Below, one piece after another: positions 59,130 to 64,000 of a DNA stretch of 64,000 bases; the first letter of the stretch is position 1, and each line of letters begins with the position of its first letter. Both the position numbers and the translations under genes were made by a program. The stretch is from NCBI RefSeq assembly GCF_003641185.1, contig NZ_CP032757.1:62001-126000 (forward strand), written 5' to 3'. Origin of the DNA: Lactiplantibacillus pentosus. Lineage in GTDB: Bacteria; Bacillota; Bacilli; Lactobacillales; Lactobacillaceae. Under the pieces are notes generated by a model that had not been told where the DNA came from, ran no database searches, and saw nothing but the letters and a program-made list of their open reading frames with translations.

Positions 59130-62100
59130 ATGCAAGTTCAGGATTTTCTTAATATTGAAGCGGCATCTAAAAAGGTTAAAGCAATGACCGAAAATCAACA
59201 TACGTTATCATTATTAACGGCACTTACCGGGACAGGGAAAACCACGGTTGCAGCGCAATATTTGATTCAAAATTGTCATGATGAGAAGGCGCGGGTGACC
59301 TTTTTTGTGACTGATCAAAAGAAAAATTTTCCGACTGAACCGCTAAAGAAAGAAATCGCACGTCAATTAAATGTTCCGATCACAAGTGAGAAAGTTGAAC
59401 GTGAATTTTATCGCCGCGTTGGGGTGCTTTATTCATTAGCCGATGAAGCGAAGAATCTTTTAGACCCTTTGAACAGAATTCCTGATTATTTTCGACGCCA
59501 AGAAAATTTTGAAGTTACTTTCAACAAAGTCAAACGACGGTATAAGAATTTTTGTACAGAGCCGGATAACGATGAGTTTCGTCGAGAATTAAGAAATGAG
59601 CTGCGTAATTGGCGTCTATTTATTCGCGATAAGCTCGTACTGAAACTAACTAAACGCATAAAAACAAAAGAAGTGAGCAGTGAAGATAACATTCAAAAAA
59701 TTCAACATTTTTTGCGGCAAGATCATAAGTCGGCTCAAAATCAGAAACTTTGTGATTGGGTGAATCGCTATTATCCACTCGCTGATGAAGAGCAACGAAA
59801 AATCTTCTTGTTGACAACCAATAAATTCATTACTTCTTATACACCGTTTTATGGTCACAGGGGGATTCCGTTTATTACGTCACATTTATTAAATGATGCT
59901 TTGGTTATTTTGGACGAAATCGACGCGACTAAAGTGAAACTGCTTGATTATGAGATTGCAAACACAATCAATGACAAGGAAAATATCTTAGCGCTATTTG
60001 CTGCGATTGAGGCGGGGTTAGCTAGGTTACAGCGAGAAGTGCCTAAACCACTTAGTCTGGCACTAAAGTCTCCCAAGACTAAACGGAAGTTGCAAGCACT
60101 CGTTGATGAAGCAAATGAATTATCGTTAACTTATCGGCTGTATTTCCCACACAAGAGTAGCTTGCAGACATTCGAAAATAATTTCATTTTTCATTTTCCG
60201 TATATTCGAATGGCTAGTAGTGGCCTTGAATGGTGGACACAATTGGAAGAACCGCTCGCAACTGTAAAATTTATTAACAATAAAAAGGCGTATAACCCTG
60301 ATAAAGACTTACATTTCTATCAGATGCTTGCTCGAGTATCAATGTTTATTGATGATTTTGTCGCTTTTATTAGAAGATGCGCTCATCGTTTTGCAGATCT
60401 AGAAAATGCAGATCGTAATTTACTAGCCCCCAAGTTGAGCTTGGATAATGCGGCCTATTCCATATACAGTCTGCTGGGTTTTAATCATGAACAACAGAAG
60501 ATGCTAGTCGAGACACGCAGTAAATGGCTGGGGGTATCTTTGCCTAAGCTATCAGTGTCTGCGACCGAATCCTATCGACAGTTGCAAAGATCAGGGCTTT
60601 CGTTCTATCAATTTAAAGATGCTGAACGTCACGCGATGCAGACTGAAATCAGTGCGTCAAAGTTTAGAAACACACCAGAACGGTTTTTACTTGGGGTCTT
60701 GAGTAGGGCTGATGTGTTAGGCATGTCTGCAACAGCTGAAATTCCAACAGTCTTGGATAATTATTATTTGACTTATCTTCATGAAAGATTAGGAAATCGC
60801 TTTATTTCAGCTAATACGTATTTGACAGAAGAAACCAAGCAAAGTTTTAAGTTGGATGAACGTTATAAGGAATGTGGTGTTCAAATTCTAGTCAGTTTAG
60901 CAAAATGTAAGAACGTTGACGCACGGTTGGAAGACTTAATCTTGAATCAGATGGCTGTAACTGGGCAACAGCGTCAACTAGACGCGGTTCAAATGGCAAT
61001 TGTTGAAAAAAAGTACCGGAAACTATTGCGACGGACCATGGATGATGTAGGCAATGACTACAAGGCTCAGCGTTATGCTCAATTGATTGGTAGTTTTATC
61101 ACGTTTTTGCTTGATACTGAGATGATTGTCTTCTTAGGATTACAATCATTGTTGCCTAAGCGTGATTATCCCGATATGGATTTGGACCGGTTGCTGGAAA
61201 TCTTTAATGGACTGGCAACATTACTATGCGCAAAATCAGCACCAGTTTTAAAAATAATCACACCTGAAAATCAAGGTAGCATGGAAGAGCAATGTGCCAC
61301 TGCACTTCAAATACCTAAGAAACAAGGAAAACGCGTTTATTTACTGAGTGCATATCAATCATTGGGAGTGGGTGTCAATTTGCAGCATCCGATTGGTGCT
61401 CTGGATGAAGGCCAACTAATTGATATTAGTGGTCTAGTCGCCAGTGACGACGATGGTCGTTTTTCAGCAACTGATATCAACGGTATTTACTTGGGAGATG
61501 TCACTCATATTTTCTCCAGTATCCAAGATTTTTCGACTTTAACACCGGAAGCAATCAAACTCGCAGTACAACACGAGTATCTGTTGGATAATAGTGAAAT
61601 CAACCAAAAACAATATCATAACTACTGGAAAGGTTTAAGCCATGTTCATCGACCAGCAGGGACGGATCGGCCAGCTACTAGTTATGTAAAGCAGTTGAAA
61701 GACATGCTGAGTTATCGGATGAGTTACACGAAGGTGATCATTCAAGCATTGGGACGGATGACGAGAACCCATAATCGGCGGAAACAGATTCGAATTATTG
61801 CCACCGAAGATGTTTTTGACAACTTTGATTTAACGTCACTCAATACCGACGCGATTAGTCCAGAAGCAAAGGCACTAGCAGCCAAATCGCCTTCTTCAGG
61901 ATCAACATCACGACAAGATAGTATGAAGAATAACTTATATCAAAATCGGACCTATTTGTCCTATGTCGATTTCAAGCGTGCAAAGGGTAGATTACAACTT
62001 GATGTCGCGATGGCTAATGCCTATCAAAATGTGCGCGAGTGGTACTTACAACATCCAACCGCTAGTGAAGCTGAATTAGCAGCGATGCACCATAGTGAAA

Positions 62101-62786
62101 CCATGTTTATGCAGTATCTGCCCTCAGCGCGTACTGAGTACGGTGTGTGCCGCATGTGGGAGGAAATTGAAAAAGATGGGAAAAAGCTTGATATTGAGAC
62201 GGGCGTCTTTGAATTTGGTGATGATAATAAAGACAATATGATTGTTTCAGCAGAAAGAGCCGGTCTTCCGACGATTCTCAAGTATCCGGGGATGGCAGCC
62301 TATTTTGACAAGCATCAGTATGCAACCACGTGGCAAAAGCAGGATTATATTCTGAATCCTGTGCAATTTATTAATGGTTATTTAGGAATATTAGGAGAAG
62401 TGGCCGCAACTTTTATTTTAGACGATGCTTTGGGTATTAACTTATCCCAAATTACCGCCGTAGATAAGAATGAGTTGTTTGATTTTATCATTGATGATCA
62501 AGTCTTGGTTGATATTAAGAATTGGCATTACACGCATACTGCTACAGCATTCGATGATGAGAAGTGGGTTATGCATAAGTTAAATCAATTCTGTAAGGAT
62601 ACTGGGAAAGATAACATGCGAGTTATGGTGATCAATGTGATCGATCGAACCCCAGAAGTGAAAGATAAGGTGACGTTGATTAATAATAATCGAATTTTAG
62701 AAGTATCAGCCCTAATTGATGATCAAGGGGCACTAGTGTTGAGTCCAACTGATAAGCAACAGATAGGGGAGTTTCTAATTGACTGA
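59130..62786 (+). CDS. Large helicase with C-terminal PD-(D/E)xK-like segment (defence-type)
   Basis: 1218 residues from the ATG at 59130, chosen for GAGGAG at 59117-59122. Walker A TGTGKTT (33-39), VILDEIDATK (DEAD-type box, about 265), GMSATAEIPTVLDNYY (motif III) and IIQALGRMTRTHNRRKQIRI (motif VI) give a complete superfamily 2 helicase with long inserts, in the style of DinG/XPD or phage-defence helicases. Near the end, GEVAATFILDDALG and ELFDFIIDDQVLVDIKNWHY look like a PD-(D/E)xK nuclease core. It overlaps the next gene by eight bases, so the two act together. Confidence 0.75.
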   Translation: MQVQDFLNIEAASKKVKAMTENQHTLSLLTALTGTGKTTVAAQYLIQNCHDEKARVTFFVTDQKKNFPTEPLKKEIARQLNVPITSEKVEREFYRRVGVLYSLADEAKNLLDPLNRIPDYFRRQENFEVTFNKVKRRYKNFCTEPDNDEFRRELRNELRNWRLFIRDKLVLKLTKRIKTKEVSSEDNIQKIQHFLRQDHKSAQNQKLCDWVNRYYPLADEEQRKIFLLTTNKFITSYTPFYGHRGIPFITSHLLNDALVILDEIDATKVKLLDYEIANTINDKENILALFAAIEAGLARLQREVPKPLSLALKSPKTKRKLQALVDEANELSLTYRLYFPHKSSLQTFENNFIFHFPYIRMASSGLEWWTQLEEPLATVKFINNKKAYNPDKDLHFYQMLARVSMFIDDFVAFIRRCAHRFADLENADRNLLAPKLSLDNAAYSIYSLLGFNHEQQKMLVETRSKWLGVSLPKLSVSATESYRQLQRSGLSFYQFKDAERHAMQTEISASKFRNTPERFLLGVLSRADVLGMSATAEIPTVLDNYYLTYLHERLGNRFISANTYLTEETKQSFKLDERYKECGVQILVSLAKCKNVDARLEDLILNQMAVTGQQRQLDAVQMAIVEKKYRKLLRRTMDDVGNDYKAQRYAQLIGSFITFLLDTEMIVFLGLQSLLPKRDYPDMDLDRLLEIFNGLATLLCAKSAPVLKIITPENQGSMEEQCATALQIPKKQGKRVYLLSAYQSLGVGVNLQHPIGALDEGQLIDISGLVASDDDGRFSATDINGIYLGDVTHIFSSIQDFSTLTPEAIKLAVQHEYLLDNSEINQKQYHNYWKGLSHVHRPAGTDRPATSYVKQLKDMLSYRMSYTKVIIQALGRMTRTHNRRKQIRIIATEDVFDNFDLTSLNTDAISPEAKALAAKSPSSGSTSRQDSMKNNLYQNRTYLSYVDFKRAKGRLQLDVAMANAYQNVREWYLQHPTASEAELAAMHHSETMFMQYLPSARTEYGVCRMWEEIEKDGKKLDIETGVFEFGDDNKDNMIVSAERAGLPTILKYPGMAAYFDKHQYATTWQKQDYILNPVQFINGYLGILGEVAATFILDDALGINLSQITAVDKNELFDFIIDDQVLVDIKNWHYTHTATAFDDEKWVMHKLNQFCKDTGKDNMRVMVINVIDRTPEVKDKVTLINNNRILEVSALIDDQGALVLSPTDKQQIGEFLID

Positions 62787-64000
62787 TAATAAGTATGTTC
62801 GAACAAGTGTCCTTCAGTATTGGCTTGATTGGTCGGGCTTGGAAGACCGATTTTCATTAGTGATGAGTCCCGTCGTTAATAAGCAAGATTATGAGCTGTT
62901 TTACGCTCAGCTGCAGACAATTCCTGTGCTATCAATGACTAAGATTAAGTCCAATCGGTATTTAATCTTGCTGGATGCTGAGCTGGCCAAGAAAGCGGCT
63001 CCGAGCGAGTATTTTATTCAGTGCGCATTTCAAGATTGTAATGACGCTGGCTACGATTTTTATCCCAATCACATCCTACAATTATTGATTAATTGTTTAG
63101 AAGACTGTGATACGGATGGCGCGAATAACTATACGGCCGCCCATTACTGTGTACGGCCTAATTGGAGTAAAAAGGCTCAGTGTTATGGATTACAAATTAG
63201 TGTCGACTGGCAAAACAACTTATGTCTCACTGGCGTCACTTTCTCAAAAGCGAGTCAAGTTGATGAGAATGGCCAATATTATTATTGGAATGCGGATGAA
63301 GAACGAATGTTACGATGCTGGGATCTGGATCGAGACCCACTCTATAAAAAACATAATTACTACGATCATCGTAATTCGATTAATGCAATCAGGCTAGACC
63401 ATCTGAGGGGATATGAAAATTCCAAGGTGGGCGTTGCAAATGAAATGCTGAGTCGTTTGAAAACCGTGTTTTCTGAGTGCTTCAGGGAACGAGAAGGTGG
63501 TGGGAGTCGGTACTGGCCGCGGTACAACAGTCGGGACTTGCTTTATTATAATCGTGGTAAACGAGATCGAACACGGGGCGCGTTGTGGTCTGCAATTGAA
63601 AATAAAACGATCAATATTTATTGCAGTTCGGATAGTGAACGGGTTTGTGAGTTGGCGGATGCAACCTACCACGGATTAATCCAGAATGCGGGTGTGCAGG
63701 CGCATAACATCACGATTGAGCGATCGTCGCAATCAAGGCCTGGCTTAAACATCCAAATTCTAGAATATGAGCCAGAAAATGAAGATGACGTTTATGAAGT
63801 TAGCCATGATGATACAGTTATTTTTCATTTAACGCCAAACGGGTTTGGTGACCAGCATGGTGATAAGAGTCCGGATTGGAACGAGGAAATCCAGCAAATT
63901 GCTGCGGGTGAAAGCAAGAATCAAGACGCAAAAACACGAAAAATCTCACAGGAAATCGTCATTAGGCGCGATATTGTATTGGGAACCCTCACTTCAATTT
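62779..64000 (+). CDS. Second gene of the helicase operon, unknown (partial, runs off the window)
   Basis: The frame opens with TTG at 62779, seven bases after GGGGAG, overlapping the helicase stop by eight bases, and stays open to the window end (407 codons). Residues include TSVLQYWLDWSGLEDRFSLV, FSECFREREGGGSRYWPRYN, LWSAIENKTINIYCSSDSE and GLNIQILEYEPENEDD. I do not recognise a domain with confidence. The pairing of a large helicase with a second large protein recalls pPIWI-RE islands (helicase plus MID-PIWI protein), which would need the missing C-terminal part for a decision. Confidence 0.6.
   Translation, partial: MTDNKYVRTSVLQYWLDWSGLEDRFSLVMSPVVNKQDYELFYAQLQTIPVLSMTKIKSNRYLILLDAELAKKAAPSEYFIQCAFQDCNDAGYDFYPNHILQLLINCLEDCDTDGANNYTAAHYCVRPNWSKKAQCYGLQISVDWQNNLCLTGVTFSKASQVDENGQYYYWNADEERMLRCWDLDRDPLYKKHNYYDHRNSINAIRLDHLRGYENSKVGVANEMLSRLKTVFSECFREREGGGSRYWPRYNSRDLLYYNRGKRDRTRGALWSAIENKTINIYCSSDSERVCELADATYHGLIQNAGVQAHNITIERSSQSRPGLNIQILEYEPENEDDVYEVSHDDTVIFHLTPNGFGDQHGDKSPDWNEEIQQIAAGESKNQDAKTRKISQEIVIRRDIVLGTLTSI

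Noticed and set aside
1..64000. CRISPR arrays, rRNA and tRNA genes
   Set aside because: No regularly spaced short repeats and no rRNA- or tRNA-like sequence were noticed on reading; absence not proven without a scan.

Overview
The window reads as an origin-proximal stretch of a Lactiplantibacillus (L. plantarum group) chromosome. Supporting signs are the htrA-rlmH pair at the start, the three-gene fatty-acid saturation cluster known from L. plantarum (dehydrogenase, acetoacetate-decarboxylase-type isomerase, enone reductase), a beta-phosphoglucomutase followed by a choloylglycine-hydrolase-family gene, and typical lactobacillus Shine-Dalgarno sites. Three exact parS palindromes (16954, 32442, 47837), one exact Noc-type palindrome (53606) and a group of DnaA-box-like 9-mers upstream of rlmH agree with a position near oriC. 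I saw no rRNA or tRNA genes and no CRISPR array.

Region 1 (1-14.7 kb) is a variable region hung on the 3' end of rlmH. The last codons of rlmH recur at 1213 and 7764, the arrangement made by SCC-type cassettes in staphylococci. Between the copies lie a C-terminal remnant of a large serine recombinase, a small HTH protein, a small membrane protein, a lipoprotein and an ABC-type ATPase gene split by an IS3-family element. Just beyond the last copy are a restriction-like gene (MrcB-N plus DUF3883), an orphan antitoxin, gene fragments, an ATP-grasp gene and a truncated symporter. Region 2 (14.9-25.4 kb) is ordinary core-like DNA: DNA-glycosylase-like protein, PRiA4-type protein, pterin-synthase-like protein, flavodoxin, arsenate reductase, the cla-type operon with a palindromic operator, a PucR-type regulator, pgmB with a LacI-type operator and cre, and a bile-salt/penicillin-acylase-family hydrolase.

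Region 3 (25.6-32.3 kb) is an accessory insertion. A 240-bp direct repeat of the 3' end of an MFS transporter gene flanks a second aspartate carbamoyltransferase, aldehyde dehydrogenase debris, a Nudix gene fused to an HpaB tail, and small ORFs. The MFS gene itself, a ThiF-like mini-gene and a divergent Rgg regulator follow. Region 4 (32.5-40 kb) is core-like: ThrE exporter, tyrosine phosphatase, HpaB monooxygenase, ASCH protein, glutamine amidotransferase and a TetM-like GTPase.

Region 5 (40.2-47.8 kb) looks like a defence island: an ATPase/TOPRIM-like pair, a TOTE-type primase-helicase whose 5' end carries a stop codon, an EamA transporter, and a thymidylate-kinase-like/HhH fusion protein flanked by a duplicated EamA 3' end. 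Region 6 (47.9-58.5 kb) holds stress and housekeeping genes: GNAT, DJ-1/quinone reductase under a divergent ArsR regulator, MATE, iminopeptidase, YaaA, a pseudogene, an XRE regulator between two IS remnants, and an OppA under T-box control. Region 7 (59.1 kb to the end) starts another probable defence operon: a 1218-residue helicase with a C-terminal PD-(D/E)xK-like segment, overlapping a second gene that runs off the window.
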